DNA from: Macrotrachela quadricornifera | Lineage: Eukaryota; Rotifera; Eurotatoria; Philodinida; Philodinidae | Assembly: GCA_022393335.1 (NCBI GenBank) | Contig: JAJEKB010001325.1 | Coordinates: 1 to 64,000 of the forward strand | Length of the DNA: 64,000 nucleotides | Direction of reading: 5' to 3' | In this document: piece by piece, positions 36,647-49,286 of the stretch | How positions within the stretch are numbered: position 1 is the stretch's first letter | Layout of the letters: every line of letters begins with the position of its first letter | Program-made: the position numbers and the translations under genes | The notes under the pieces: model-generated | Seen by the model: the letters and a program-made list of their open reading frames with translations, nothing else | Database searches by the model: none | What the model was told of the DNA's origin: nothing

Positions 36647-37511
36647 ATGAAATTATTGGTACTTCTTGGATTTATATTTGTTGTGTATGTTGCAACAACT
36701 GTATATGGAGCTGATGATAAGGTAAATTTTCCCAAAAATTAAAACTAATATTAATATAAATAATTTTCTAGCTTTATGTAACAAAAAAAGTTTATTTTGA
36801 TATTGAAATCGGTGGTGAAAAAGAAGGTCGTATTGTTATTGGTTTATTTGGTGATGTTGTACCAAAAACAACTGAAAATTTTGCTCAATTAGCAGCTGGA
36901 ACAAAAGGTTATGGATATAAAGGCTCAAAATTTCATCGTGTTATTAAAAATTTTATGATTCAAGGTGGTGATTTTGATCGTGGTGATGGTACAGGAGGCA
37001 AAAGGTAATATATAAATACATTTTAATAATAAAAAACAAAACTAAAAATTTTTATCTATTATAATTTAGTATCTATGGTGCTAAATTTCCTGATGAAAAC
37101 TTTAAATTGAAACATTATGGTGCTGGTTGGCTTTCAATGGCTAATGCAGGTAAGATTAATTAAACAAAATTATTTAATATAAATATACTTGTTATTTAGG
37201 CACAGATACTAATGGTAGTCAATTTTTTATAACAACAGTTAAAACTGAATGGCTTAATGATCGACATGTTGTCTTTGGTAAAATTCTTGAAGGTGATTTT
37301 TCGTTTTTCTATTCATTCATTTTAATTGACTTTGTTTTCTATATTTAAAAAAAATATATTATTAGGTATGTCTGTTGTACACAAAATTGAAAATACTAAA
37401 ACAGGTCAAAATGATCGTCCAACATTAGATGTTGTTATTGCTGATAGTGGTGTTATTGATGTACCAAGCAAAATCGCTGTTGATAAAATCGCAGTTGATG
37501 CTAAAGTTTAA
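36647..37511 (+). CDS. PPIB: Secretory-pathway cyclophilin B-type peptidyl-prolyl isomerase
   Basis: Peptidyl-prolyl cis-trans isomerase acting in the ER or secretory pathway. Exons 36647-36721, 36772-37004, 37070-37149, 37200-37292 and 37366-37511 keep phase (208 residues). Exon 1 is exactly a signal peptide ([20 protein letters not shown]). The catalytic core is intact: [15 protein letters not shown] (Arg, Phe, Met, Gln), GSQFFITT, and [11 protein letters not shown] with the cyclosporin-contact Trp and His. The C-terminus ends in VDAKV, unlike the vertebrate cyclophilin B tail, and lacks KDEL, so the retention mode is unclear. The single-gene assignment to B rather than C is by signal peptide and overall similarity. 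Confidence 0.9.
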
Positions 37512-37807
37512 AAAACTAAATATTTTATTGTTAGCTACATTTGTTAAACACTATTAGTTTATTATTTATCGGAAATTTTTCTTTTTTTTTCTTTTTACTC
37601 TGTTTGTCACTTGTATTAACATGATTTGTTTTTAAATATATATATATCATAAAAATGCGATTCTTCTCTTTCCTTTTTTTTTCGTTCTCTTCTAATGTGT
37701 TTTTTCTTTCATACATGATAAAAAAAACCTGATGATTCAATGTAGCTGATGCAATATAGGATAAGTTTCATAAAGAATAAATTGAGTTTGGATATTTTTT
37801 TTTCATA

Positions 37808-40800
37808 ATGAGTTTTGTTAGAAGAGTTATTCGGGTACGTTATAATGAATATTTTAATAAAATTTCTCTTATTTTTTATATCTAGACTATTATTTTTCGA
37901 TCATTGTGTATAACAAAAATGGATGAAACAAATAAAATGAAACGCGATCGTACAGAGAAAAAAAACAAAAAACAAGGAAAAAACCAATCAGAAATTAAAA
38001 ATCTTAATGATAATGATGATAATGTTTTTAATGAAGATTCTCAACAGCAACAGGTTTATTTGTTGTTGTGCTATATCATCTATTGCTTAATCTTCTGCAT
38101 GTGTGCTTTGTATAACAATCTTTTGTTTCTTTTTTAATTACTCGCTTATTCAATTTAATTTATTTATTAATATTATAATTCTTATTATAATTTCAGAAAT
38201 CACTTCTTCAATCAAATATATCAACAGAAATCCCTGAAACAACAACGATGTCTTCACATTCTAATCGTCCAGTATCAATAGCATCATCAGTAGCTTCAAC
38301 AGCAAGCAATCAAAATTCTTCCAATTCAAATAAAAAACAACAAGTTAAACAAAATAAACCTACAGCATCAGGAGGAAAAGCGAGCTCAACTACCGATGTT
38401 ATAGAAACCAGTTAGTTATGACATAAATAATCTTTTAAAATAATTAATTTATTCATATATTTTAAAGCTGAACGTCCTCCTAATACAACTACGCAACCAA
38501 ATCCTAGTGGTCCACCAATATCTATCCAGCCAAAACCTCAATTAAGTCGTGTGGAACGTCGTGCTATTCAAGTAATTCATTTTATAAATGATCTTTTTTT
38601 TTATCTATAATTATTATTTATCTTTTAGGAAGCGCAAAGAGCTGCTAAACAACAAAAACAGAAACCGGGAACATCTGCTGCAAAACCCAATGAATCACAA
38701 CAAGTATTAACAACTGGAAAAAAACCATTGACTGATAATACTCCTACACTACCTGTATTAACACTTCTATCATGTAAAATAATTTACCTTATCATACTTG
38801 AGTTGCATCATATTTTCAGAACAGAAATCATTAGTCCTATCCTTCGTTCACACACACACATCTATGTAGTATCTTCCAGAAACACATCTAGCAATTGATT
38901 ATACTATTCAGATATGCAGGGAATATTACAGGAAGACAGAAAACTCTATGCTTCTTTCTCTCTCGAAATTGATAGATTGAATAAAATGCGGTAGAAGTAC
39001 GAGATGAGATTAACAGCCTATGTTTCATTATTTTTTTTTTCATTTTAAGCATCTAATCGACCTCAATCCGACGCTGGTGATTCAACAATGTCAATTACTT
39101 CAAGAACAGTAAGAGCGCCCAGTAATACTACTGCTACTGCAAGTATACCTCCAAATCAATCACAACAAAGACAACAATCAAAGAAATCGAATGATGAACG
39201 TGTTACACTTTTTGCTCATCTTACAATTTATCCACGTAATCTTGAAAAACTTCCAATGATATCGTGAGAACAATAAAAAAAAAATTGTTTTTCCTGTAAA
39301 AATTTCCTTTTTTTTTTAAATTCAATTTTAGTGAGTCAAAATTAGTACATCCAGCAATTATTAAATTAGGTTTACAATATGCAACAAGAGAAATAGTTGG
39401 ATCGAATTTAAGATGTGTTGCTTTTCTTGTTGCTATTCAAAAAGTATTTAAATTTTTTTTTCTTCGAAAAAAAAGAAAAATCAAAATTTGTTTTTCTTTT
39501 TGTTAAATTCTAGATGCTGGAAGATTATGAAGGCCCAACAGGTTCAACTAATTTATCAACAGTTGATCCTGCTGATCTTAATTCAAAATTAAAAATAAAT
39601 ATTAAGTAAATTATTATTATTTAAATTTTATTTAATTTAATAAAAAAAAAATTCTCATTTTTTTTTAGTTTTCTTACAAAATGTCGTCCAAATGCTGTAA
39701 CAATGGGTACAGCTATACGTTATTTAAAAACTCATATTGAACGTTTACCACGTGATATAACAAATGAGAAAGCCAAACAATTATTAAATGATGTTATGAT
39801 AAGTTTTTTACGAGAAAAAATTGAATTATCTGGTGTAGCTATTGCTGAAACATATGCTATTACAAAGATTACAAATGGAGATGTTATTCTTATATTTGGA
39901 TAGTATGTTGAATTAAAGAAAATTAAAGAGTTTTTTTTGTTCATATTAAAAATAAAAAATATTTAGTTCATCATTAATTATGCGGATTTTGGAAACAGCC
40001 GTTCATCGTGGAATTAATTTTCGAGTTATTATTGTTGATTCTCGTCCACAACAATATGGTAAAATTTATATTTTTTATTCAAATATTTAATTATATATAT
40101 ATATATATATAGGTTTAAAATCTGCTCGAAGATTATTAGCATTAAATGTTAAATGTACTTATGTACTTATTAATGCTGTACCATTTATTATTTCAGAAGT
40201 TTGTATAATTTTAATGAAGAAACAAAATACAAAAAAGAAATTTTTATATTATTAGGTAACGAAAGTATTATTAGGTGCACATGGTTTATTAGGTAATGGT
40301 TATGTTATGAGTCAAGTTGGTACAGCACAAATATCACTTATTGCTAAAACACATAATGTACCTGTACTTGTATGCTGTGAAACATATAAATTCTGTGAAC
40401 GTGTTCAAACTGATAGTTTTGTTTTTAATGAACTTGGTAAAATATGAATTTATTTATTTTCTTTTTATATGTATATATATTTTTTAATAATTTAGGTGAT
40501 CCAAATGATTTAACTGCTGATCATCCATATCTTCGTACTGCTATGTCACAATCTTTATCAACAACAGAAACATCAAATTCAAAATTAAATATTCTTAATA
40601 TGACTTATGATGTAACACCACCATCATTTATAAGTGCTGTTATTACTGAATTGGGTATATTACCATGTACATCTGTAGCTGTTGTTATTCGTATGCAAAA
40701 TAAACAATTAGATGATATATGTGGACAAGAACAACAATCAATAGGAACAACTACTAATACAACAACATCGAATATGAATGTTCATTCTAGTATATCAGAA

Positions 40801-40812
40801 CCTGTTCAATAA
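37808..40812 (+). CDS. EIF2B4: Translation initiation factor eIF2B subunit delta
   Basis: Regulatory subunit of the eIF2B guanine-nucleotide exchange complex, which senses phosphorylated eIF2. Thirteen exons keep phase: 37808-37834, 37886-38053, 38197-38410, 38468-38571, 38629-38773, 39050-39263, 39332-39443, 39514-39605, 39669-39902, 39967-40058, 40113-40198, 40256-40436 and 40496-40812 (661 residues). The first 310 residues are Lys/Ser/Gln-rich and disordered, as in other delta subunits. The alpha/beta/delta core follows: [64 protein letters not shown] and [16 protein letters not shown]. The start is ambiguous between Met at 37808 (extra exon) and Met at 37919 in exon 2. It ends in a Thr/Gln-rich tail beyond the usual C-terminus. 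Confidence 0.95.
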
Positions 40813-41521
40813 AAAAAAACACAATACGATTTTTTTTTCAATGTTTATTATTATTGTCTTTTTTTCTTTGCTTCCCTTTTATCGAAGAAACAAGATTTGT
40901 CTTTTGTCATGGTGTTTTATTTCAATCAGAAAAGAAGACATAACATTTCAGTCAATTAACAACAAGAAAATTCCTTTTTTTTTTGGTAGCGATATTAAAA
41001 ATTGTTTGTAGCATAGGATCTATTTTAATATATTCAATTTAATGATTCAAAAAAAAAGATGCATTGTAGCAAAAAATTTTGATTGGTGGTCGATAACCAT
41101 TCGATAAATAATTGTTTTTATATTATGTATATATCATAAAGAAAAACAAATGTATAAAGCAGATTAATGATTCATATATTTTATCTATAGTTATAATACT
41201 CAATTATTTAAAACAATAAGATTCTATTTACAATCGAATGACTTCAATTCAGGATATATCTAATATCAATTCATATAGCGAATCACGATTTTTTTCCCTC
41301 AGTTCTATTACATACGTAGGGATATGTTTATGGTGCAAGAATTTCGAAATTATGAATTTGTTTATCTTTCATCATCTTTTTTTTTTGTGAATCCATACAA
41401 AAATATTTCTTAATATTTGTTTTTTGTCTTTATATATATATATGTATATACTTTTTATCAATATTCATACCATTTTTATTTTTAAAGATAAGCATTTTTA
41501 TCTGAATAAAAAAAAAAATAA
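40813..41521. other. Intergenic between EIF2B4 and DUSP11
   Basis: About 700 bases of AT-rich UTR-like and promoter sequence. No gene seen; the short ORF 40778-41011 overlaps the EIF2B4 3' end and is not credible. Confidence 0.5.
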
Positions 41522-43029
41522 ATGGCTGATTTTCAATATCAACAACCTCAACGATATCGAATAACTAATAAACAACGTGAAGAAGAAAAAAAACGAAAAT
41601 CAGGTTCATCTGGTGGTATTCCTGATCGGTAAAGATAAAAATTCTAAATTTATATTTATTAAAAATTTTTTATTTATTATAGATGGCTTGATTATTTAGG
41701 TGTTAATTCATGGATTGAAAATACACGTTTTATTGCATTCAAATGTCCATTAAAACCAGTTTGTTATTTATAAAAAAAAAATAATATTTTTTGTTTCAAT
41801 ATGTATTATTAAATTTAAAGGAAATGCAAAAACATTTAAATGATGAACGACGTTTTACATTAGGTGATCTTGTTGAACGACTTGATGATAAAGGAAAAGA
41901 ACTTGGTTTAATTATTGATTTAACAAATACTGATCGATATTATAAACAATCTGTAAAATTTATTATTATTTTAAATAAATAAAAAAAAAATTTCTTTTTT
42001 TTTTAAATAGGATATTAATGATGCACAAATAGAATATTATAAACTAATGACACCTGGTCATCATCAAATACCAAGTGAAAAATGTTATCAAGATTTTTCT
42101 AATACTGTACGAGATTTTCTTGAAAGAAATAAAAATAATGGTAAAATAATGAAATTTTATTTTAATATATTGCTTTATTTCTTTTAATTAGATAAATTAA
42201 TTGGTGTTCATTGTACACATGGTCTTAATCGAACAGGTTATTTAATTGTAAGGTAGAAGAATAAAATTAAAAAAAAAGAAATTTTGTTTTTTTAAATTGA
42301 AATTTTTTTTTATATATATTCTTAGATATATGATCGAACAAATGAATTTTGAACCAAGTGAAGCTTTAGAAGGTATACAGAAAAATACATCTTTTTTATT
42401 TTTTATTAAAAAAATTAAATTTTAGCATTTAATCGTGCTCGTGGTCATTCAATGGAAAAATATACAGAAGATTTACTTAAACGTAAACCTCTTTCGTATG
42501 TTAAAAATAAAGATAAATTTTATTATTATTATTTGTTTATATTTATTTTTAATTTAGTACAAATACACAAGAAAATTCTTCTTTATTAAATTCAGCTTCA
42601 TCATCGGGATTAATTAATACTAATGAAGATCAAAAACAATGGCCAACATTATATTCTTCTATAGAAAATATGTCATTAAATGAACGACCTACAAAACAAC
42701 AACAACAACAACAAAAATCTCAACAAATTCCTAATTCATTATCAATGCAAAATTATAATAATCAAATTGAACAAGTACAACAATTACGTTCAATAAGTTC
42801 AGCAAGTAATCGTTATGAAAAAAATTCATTAAAAACTCAAGATTCTGAACGTCCATTATATCATCAACAAAATCTTCCTAATAATAATCATTATCGACAA
42901 ATATCAGTAGCACCTCGTATTTTAAATTCATCCTATAATGATAATCAACAATCAATTCAATCATCATCAGCTTATTTTGGTTCCGGTAGTAATGTTGGTC
43001 GTGGTCGACCAATGACAGGTGATCGTTAA
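41522..43029 (+). CDS. DUSP11: RNA/RNP-complex 5'-triphosphatase, dual-specificity phosphatase 11
   Basis: Atypical dual-specificity phosphatase that removes 5' phosphates from triphosphorylated RNA. Exons 41522-41628, 41683-41758, 41821-41952, 42011-42140, 42192-42252, 42326-42372, 42426-42495 and 42558-43029 keep phase (364 residues). The family signature is complete: IPDRWLDYLG, FIAFKCPL, LGLIIDLTNTDRYY, the P-loop HCTHGLNRTGY (HCx5R), and FNRARGH. The last exon adds about 157 residues of Gln/Ser/Asn-rich low complexity with a run of seven Gln and an RGRP end, absent from the compact catalytic core and probably disordered or RNA-associated. It is followed directly by an assembly gap. Confidence 0.93.
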
Positions 43030-43107
43030 ATTGTTGTCAGATTATTTCTTGTTGTTTTCTTTTTTTTCTTGTTTCTTTCATTTGATATGAAATCAAAAAT
43101 AAAAACC

Positions 43108-43117
43108 NNNNNNNNNN
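43108..43117. other. Assembly gap (10 N)
   Basis: Ten Ns join contigs between DUSP11 and the Ly6-type gene. Ten is a conventional placeholder, so real sequence of unknown length may be missing and the adjacency of the two genes is not proven. Confidence 0.99.
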
Positions 43118-43330
43118 GTCGACATTTATATTATTAAAACCAATACAATCTTATGCATAGAGTAAGATAGTATTTTTTTTCATCGTCTCGATCAAATAAA
43201 AGAATATCTTCGTTTGTCACAAGGTAAACATTCTGTTCTTTCTTTCGGATGTGAACAAATGATTAATCCTTAACAAACGTTTGTTGTCATCTTTGTTAGT
43301 ATACATTTTGTATTGTAAAATACAATAGTT

Positions 43331-43840
43331 ATGGTTTTTTTGTTCATCATTGTGATTGTGACGCAAATAATCGTAATCAATAGTCAATTTGGTGGTTTTG
43401 GTCAAACTCCATTACAATGTTGGCGGTGTGATTCATTAAAATCTGATCAAGAAAGATTTGCTGAATCACGTAAATTTGCATGTCTTCGTCATTTTGATTT
43501 TACTCAACATTCAGCTGAACCATGTGATGGAAAATGTTGGATGTCATATGAAGTTATTGAACCAAAAACAAAAGCTGAACGAGAGAAAGCTATTCGAATG
43601 GTTGATGAAATACCTGATACAGATCGACGTTGTTTTACAAGTGATGATTTAACAAAAGCTAGTATGATTGGATTAAATGCTGCTAATGGATGTCGTGATG
43701 TTAAAATGAGAGAAAAAGTAAAAAAATTTTGTTTTTGTGACACTGATTTTTGTAATGGATCTTTATTAACAAATCGATTATCGTTTATTTTATTTATATG
43801 GATTTTAATTCTTCTTTTATTTCATTCTTTTAGAAGTTGA
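43331..43840 (+). CDS. Ly6/uPAR-type three-finger protein, GPI-anchored
   Basis: Single-exon gene for a 169-residue cell-surface protein. It begins with a hydrophobic signal peptide (MVFLFIIVIVTQIIVINS). Ten cysteines follow: CWRC, AC, PCDGKC, RC, GC and CFCDTDFCN. The terminal CDTDFCN with the final Cys-Asn is the hallmark of Ly6 domains. A last hydrophobic helix with no cytoplasmic tail fits GPI attachment. In insects such proteins (quiver/sleepless, boudin) modulate channels or septate junctions; here the function is not inferable. It lies just after an assembly gap, so an upstream non-coding exon could be missing. Confidence 0.8.
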   Translation: MVFLFIIVIVTQIIVINSQFGGFGQTPLQCWRCDSLKSDQERFAESRKFACLRHFDFTQHSAEPCDGKCWMSYEVIEPKTKAEREKAIRMVDEIPDTDRRCFTSDDLTKASMIGLNAANGCRDVKMREKVKKFCFCDTDFCNGSLLTNRLSFILFIWILILLLFHSFRS

Positions 43841-46800
43841 CTTTTCGTTTATGATAATATAAGTGACATTCAAATACTTTCTTTTTTTTTATCTTTTAAT
43901 TTATTAAGATTTACTATATGTTGATTATATTCTGAAAAGAATTTAGATAAAGAAACATGAATGTAGAAAATGAAAAACTGATTGAGATATATTCTTTGCC
44001 GTGAACAAAAAAAATGGATTAAAATCTAAAATCAAACGAAAATTTTTATTTCTAAATGATTCCATAGATAATACTATCATAAGGAATCTGATATCGATTT
44101 TACAAATACTCGATGTAAAACAAGGATTTTACTCACCAAGGATGCATTAATACATCCCTATACGAATTTCCTAGATAAAAATAATGATTTTGTTGCAAGA
44201 CTTAGAAGTGATTTAAAATAAATTTATTGTATAAATAATTAACATATTATTTGTATAACAAGTGATTCAAAAGTTTCGATATGAATAATAACAATATGCA
44301 TATGTCATATAAAAATCGTTTCTGATCGTTGTGACTGTCAGTTTCGAAGTATAATATTTTCCACTGATTATTGAGTAACTCAAGAATGTAAATAGTAATA
44401 GAGTTGCAGTTTTTACCAATTGATAAAGAACTTCCGGCAGAATTCTGAATGAGACGAAAAGAGTGTTCTATAGTATTGACTGACATGATTTTCTTGTTCT
44501 ATCATCTTGACATCCCTCCTTCTGTTATCGTATGGATAAATTAATTTTATATTTTTATCTTTATACTATTCATATAAATCCTACTTATTTTTTTTGTAGA
44601 GCTGTTAAACCTCTCTCTCACAAAACGATTTAAATAATAAAATTACAGGGAATGAAATCAATTTTTCAAAAGATCACCAAATCATATCATTGAATTTCAT
44701 TTAGATTCACTTCAAATTTATGAAACTGCGCTAGGATTGAAATTTCCTATTTCTTTTAATCGATTTTTAATACCATATCTAATGCGCCAAAAGACAGGCT
44801 TTGTAGTCGTCCTAAATTTTCTGTATTTTATGAAAGAGTAAAGATGTTTTCTAAATGAAATGCTTTTCAAACAGAAAAAGTACACATATATCTGTACATA
44901 TTATCATTCGTTTCTGCAATAAAATCAATGTTAGCAATGACATTGTAATATTGATGAATAATAATAGTAAAAGAAGTAAAGTTACTAATTATGAATTATC
45001 CAAAATTATACAAGACTTAATTAATATACAAAAGAAATATCATGAAGCATATGCTAAATAATCAGAACAATAATAAATGAAACAGAAGGCTGTAGGTGGC
45101 CTAATAATTAATTTTAAATAAAAAAGATCTTTTTCTTATCGTTCATTTATATTTATATATATATATGTTTATGTAGTTTGTATATGTGTTACATGTCATT
45201 AACTAAAAAAAACCTAGATAATATAAGTTATCAAAGGGATAATTAGAGCACTTATGAACTGAATTATGTTGAAAGATGCTGAGATGCTTATAGAGTTTGG
45301 AAGATCGGATAGAAATTGAGGTTATAATTAGGACGAGAGTGATACTATTTAATTCGATTTTTTCAATCAAAACAAACGTATTTCCGAGAATAACAATTTT
45401 GTATAGGAATAGCTCAAATATTTTTAGGATCAAGGAATCCGTATCTAGATATGTTTTGTCGAAATATTTTTAATTTTATTTTTTTGGTCAGCAAAGGTAC
45501 CCAAAAAAAACTGAATTCAATTCATGTTTTGTAATTTACAGTTAATAGTCAGCTCCTGTTAATTCTAGTCTTATAAACAAAGATTCTTGCATAACTGAAA
45601 TTTAGTTAATTAATTACTACTTAGCTTAATTAGTATTCGACTTAATTAGTGATAATTAGATGAGTACTAATTAAATTGGATACTATTTAATTTATTGCTA
45701 ACTATTTACGAATCACACAGTACTCGCCACCTAAAAATTTCAGTCGAAGAGAGTCTTCCTGCTTTAAATCATATAACTTGGACCAAACTTATTTGATAAA
45801 ATATGGATATCTAAGTGAGCTCGAAACTCAGAATTTACATGCCGAGCTCACGTTTTTCAATCAGCAAAAACATATTTCAAAACAATAGATGAACTATATA
45901 AGAGTCGACTGATTCATGAGAAATTAGCTTCCATTGACCGAAAAATTCGAACTCAAAAAGTTCGACAAATTATCCGTTGATTCAGATCGTTCGATCCCAA
46001 AAATGTTCGAGTAAATTTTATATATAATCTTTATTCTTGAAAAATACTGCTGCCTTCATTAAAAATACCTAATTGAATTCATATGATTATCATGCGTATC
46101 TATAACCTCTATTTCTATCTTATTTCTCAACTTCGTGAGTACTACTATTAAGTTTCAGCAGTAAAAGATATCGACCTAGTGCTAAAGTGCGAGAACTTGA
46201 AAATTCGCATTTGCCGATTTGGAGATTGTTCATATAATTGAATGAAAGTGTTTTTGTATACATTTCCTCTATGTTCCTATTTTATATTTTTTTTTCAGAT
46301 AGATATTAGTCAAAAATTGTTAATCAATCAACCAGAGATCGTTATTTCATTAGAAACCATTTTTTCAAATCAAATTTTGTTGATTTCTAATTTATTTGAC
46401 AACGTCGAATGTAACCTTATTCTGATAATGAGGAGACACTGTAATATTTGGTAAGCCTCTTAAAAAACTTCTCACTAGAAAAAATTGTCTTATATTTTGT
46501 AGAAATCTTATAAACATGCTGTTTTTAAAATTCTACATTTTTCGTTATTTTCTGGATGAATCGCTACGAAACTTGACCTAAGACGGCATGATACTATTGT
46601 GGCCATGTAGTTTTTTTCTATAAACTCAGAATTTCTAATGTATGTGATTAGTTTTTATAAAAATCTAGAATCTACTGAAAATCTCTTTCATACTCTGATG
46701 CAATTTGACACATTTTTTCAAATTTTTGTGAGCTCTGTGATAAAAATTCACTAGAATTTTTTATATATTCGTTGCTAGTCCCTAAACAAAATTTGTAACA

Positions 46801-49286
46801 CACTATGTCGAAAATGATAAACATTTATTATGATCAAGATATTTTGTCGAAAGAGTACTCGAAATTCGAAACGATCTTAAAGTCCAATGTTTCACAAAAT
46901 CAGTGCTATGTTTATTGTTTAAAATTCAATAGAAAATACAACAAGAAACAGAGAAGCAGAACATTCTTTCGATGAAAGAATTCAACGATGAGACCAAAAG
47001 ACATTCTTTTAAGGATCATATAGACGAAGTATCTAGACCGCATATTTCATCAGATAAAACTTGCATTTCTTTATCTGACAGAAAAGTAGGGCAACCCACG
47101 AGATGGAAACTTTGTTCTATTTCAACCCATGGGATATTTAAAAGAAATTCAGTCCCATCCATTTGACGCTTTAATTTCAGAGAATATAAATCGATACCAG
47201 AACTCAAAACTAGTCTTTTTTTTTAAAACTATTACATTTTCTAAACCTTTCTAAGAGTCCTATAAATTTATAATATTGCAGTAGTTATTTAGTTTCTGTG
47301 CCATAGATAGCAGAGATCATCATTAGGGCCGGTTATCTGATGCCCTGTACTGCAGGCAAGGTGCTTACTATATGTGAGCATGAATTTTTTCAAGATATGC
47401 GCTATTTATATAATTCTATGATCTAGTGATGATTTCATGTTTTCTATCGATTTTATTAGACCTTTCAGGTACGACACTCATTCTGATTCCTCATTGTTCA
47501 TTGTGCACTGTTGCGATTTCGAAAAGATTCTACATCATTTATCACTTTAGAACTTCGTTTAGCAAATTAGAAAAAATAAATCTCAATCTATTGCTATAAA
47601 ATGGGACTATTTTCACTCTTTTACAGTCGAATCTTTAGTAGTTTTTTTATCACAAAAAAATCAGATTACAATTGGATAAAAAAGCATAATTTTAATAGGT
47701 ACCAAACAGATTTATTGAAGATTTTTATACATGGTTAGCTTTCTTTTGAAATAATGTAAACATGATGTGGATACTAAATATAAAAGCGATCAGAATTTTA
47801 TATTAGGTCGTGAACCCATCACATATTTGATTCCAGTGTAAATGTTAACAGGTCGTCCTGCTCTGTCTTGATGACAGGGCAGGACGAAGATATTTTTAAT
47901 GAGCTAGAACAGAGCGAAAAGAGTGTCCTGTGACAGTTTCTGATGGATAAATAGGCTGAAATGTCTCCTACCCATGTACGCAGAGTGAAATTTGGTGGCT
48001 ATTGTGACCGAAGAGACATACAGTTTTTGTTAAAATTCGCTCATATTCATATCTTCTAATTTGAGTAGTCGAAAAATGGGTGCAAATAGCATTAATTATG
48101 TAGAAAAAATTCTTTAGAAATGGTGGTTTTGTGCTTATTTTCAGGCCAGAGAAAGAATTAGACTCAGTTTTGCTGGTTCGAAATTGACATTTGAAAAATT
48201 AAGTCAGGTTCGATTTGACTCTAGTAGTTCTAGTTCTACTAAATCAGGAGTAAACAAAAAGCAAAAGCTTGACTCTCGAACGATTAGATCATAATATTAG
48301 AGTTAGTATTGACGTAAAGTAATACAATCCTTTTTAGCATTAATACTGATCCCATAGGACTACAAACATTTGTCCATTGTAATACAGAAAACGCAAAAAT
48401 TTAAACTGTACTGAACAGAAGTGATTTATCTTCATAAATATAATGAATAAGTTTATCATGAAGAAAAAAGAGATTGATATACTGAGGTTGAAATAAAAGT
48501 ATAAAATAATCAATCAAAATTTGTTTCAACTTTCTCAATCTCATCATACTTTTACAAACTAAATGATAGTTCAGTCAATCAGTTTTCTTCGAATATTTGA
48601 TTGTATTCGATTTTTTTTTCAAAAATAATTTTCCTTCAGTTCATTTGCGCTTTCTTTTTCAAACTACTTAATCGAGAAAATAAAGTAATAAATAAAATTT
48701 AATAAAAAAAATGTATCTCTCGAACTACAGTAACTACCAAAGTCGAGCTTATATAGATTAGTAGGAAATATATGTCATAATCTTCTCGTCATCCGTTTGA
48801 AAGACTTCGAAAATGCAATACTTTTAAGGAAAGATTAGTTGTAAATTCTTCTATAGACTTACATCACCTAAAGTTCTTTATCAATTATCTTGAGCTAACT
48901 GTATTTTTGAGTTACTAAAAAAATAATGGATAATATTATATTATAAGACAGATAGCAGTTTACTTCATAAAAACGAAAATTTTATACAATTAAAAAATGA
49001 CATAATCTGGAATGAATATTTATTTTTAATAAATTTTTATTTCTTTCTTGAGAAAGGCATCGATATAAGCACGCAAACACATACATACATGTAACATAAC
49101 TATGACTTTATTAAGTTTCTTGATTGTTATACACCGGTTATATATATATACACACAATGGAGAAGAATAAATAAAACAAAATTATTAATATCACTGTTTA
49201 ACAAAACAAAAATATATTATTCATATTGCTTTATATAACCGTAAAATAATGTTTTTCATATATAACCTTTCATTTATTTTTTAAAT
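43841..49286. other. Large gene-poor region
   Basis: 5.4 kb with no gene I can support. It is less AT-rich than the other spacers in places (45700-48400) and may hold old, unrecognisable transposon remains. Short ORFs with some coding look occur at 44247-44486 (-), 44855-45061 (+) and 47016-47207 (-), none with a family match or splice partners. A strong hairpin lies at 47853-47887. Confidence 0.45.
47853..47887. repeat. GC-rich 15-bp hairpin
   Basis: TCGTCCTGCTCTGTC and GACAGGGCAGGACGA pair with one G:T-type mismatch around a five-base loop (TTGAT). Such a GC-rich stem stands out in a sequence that is otherwise strongly AT-rich. Function unknown. Confidence 0.7.

Noticed and set aside
44247..44486. 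Minus-strand 79-codon ORF with a coding look (SFRLIQNSAGSS...)
   Set aside because: No family match, no phase-matched neighbouring exon, and codon choice differs from nearby genes. It could be a decayed exon but is not supported.
44855..45061. Plus-strand ORF ending IQKKYHEAYAK with a nearby AATAAA
   Set aside because: Only one short frame without splice partners; insufficient evidence for a gene.
46972..47207. Overlapping ORFs on both strands
   Set aside because: Neither resembles a known domain. Overlap of similar length on both strands suggests chance or transposon debris.
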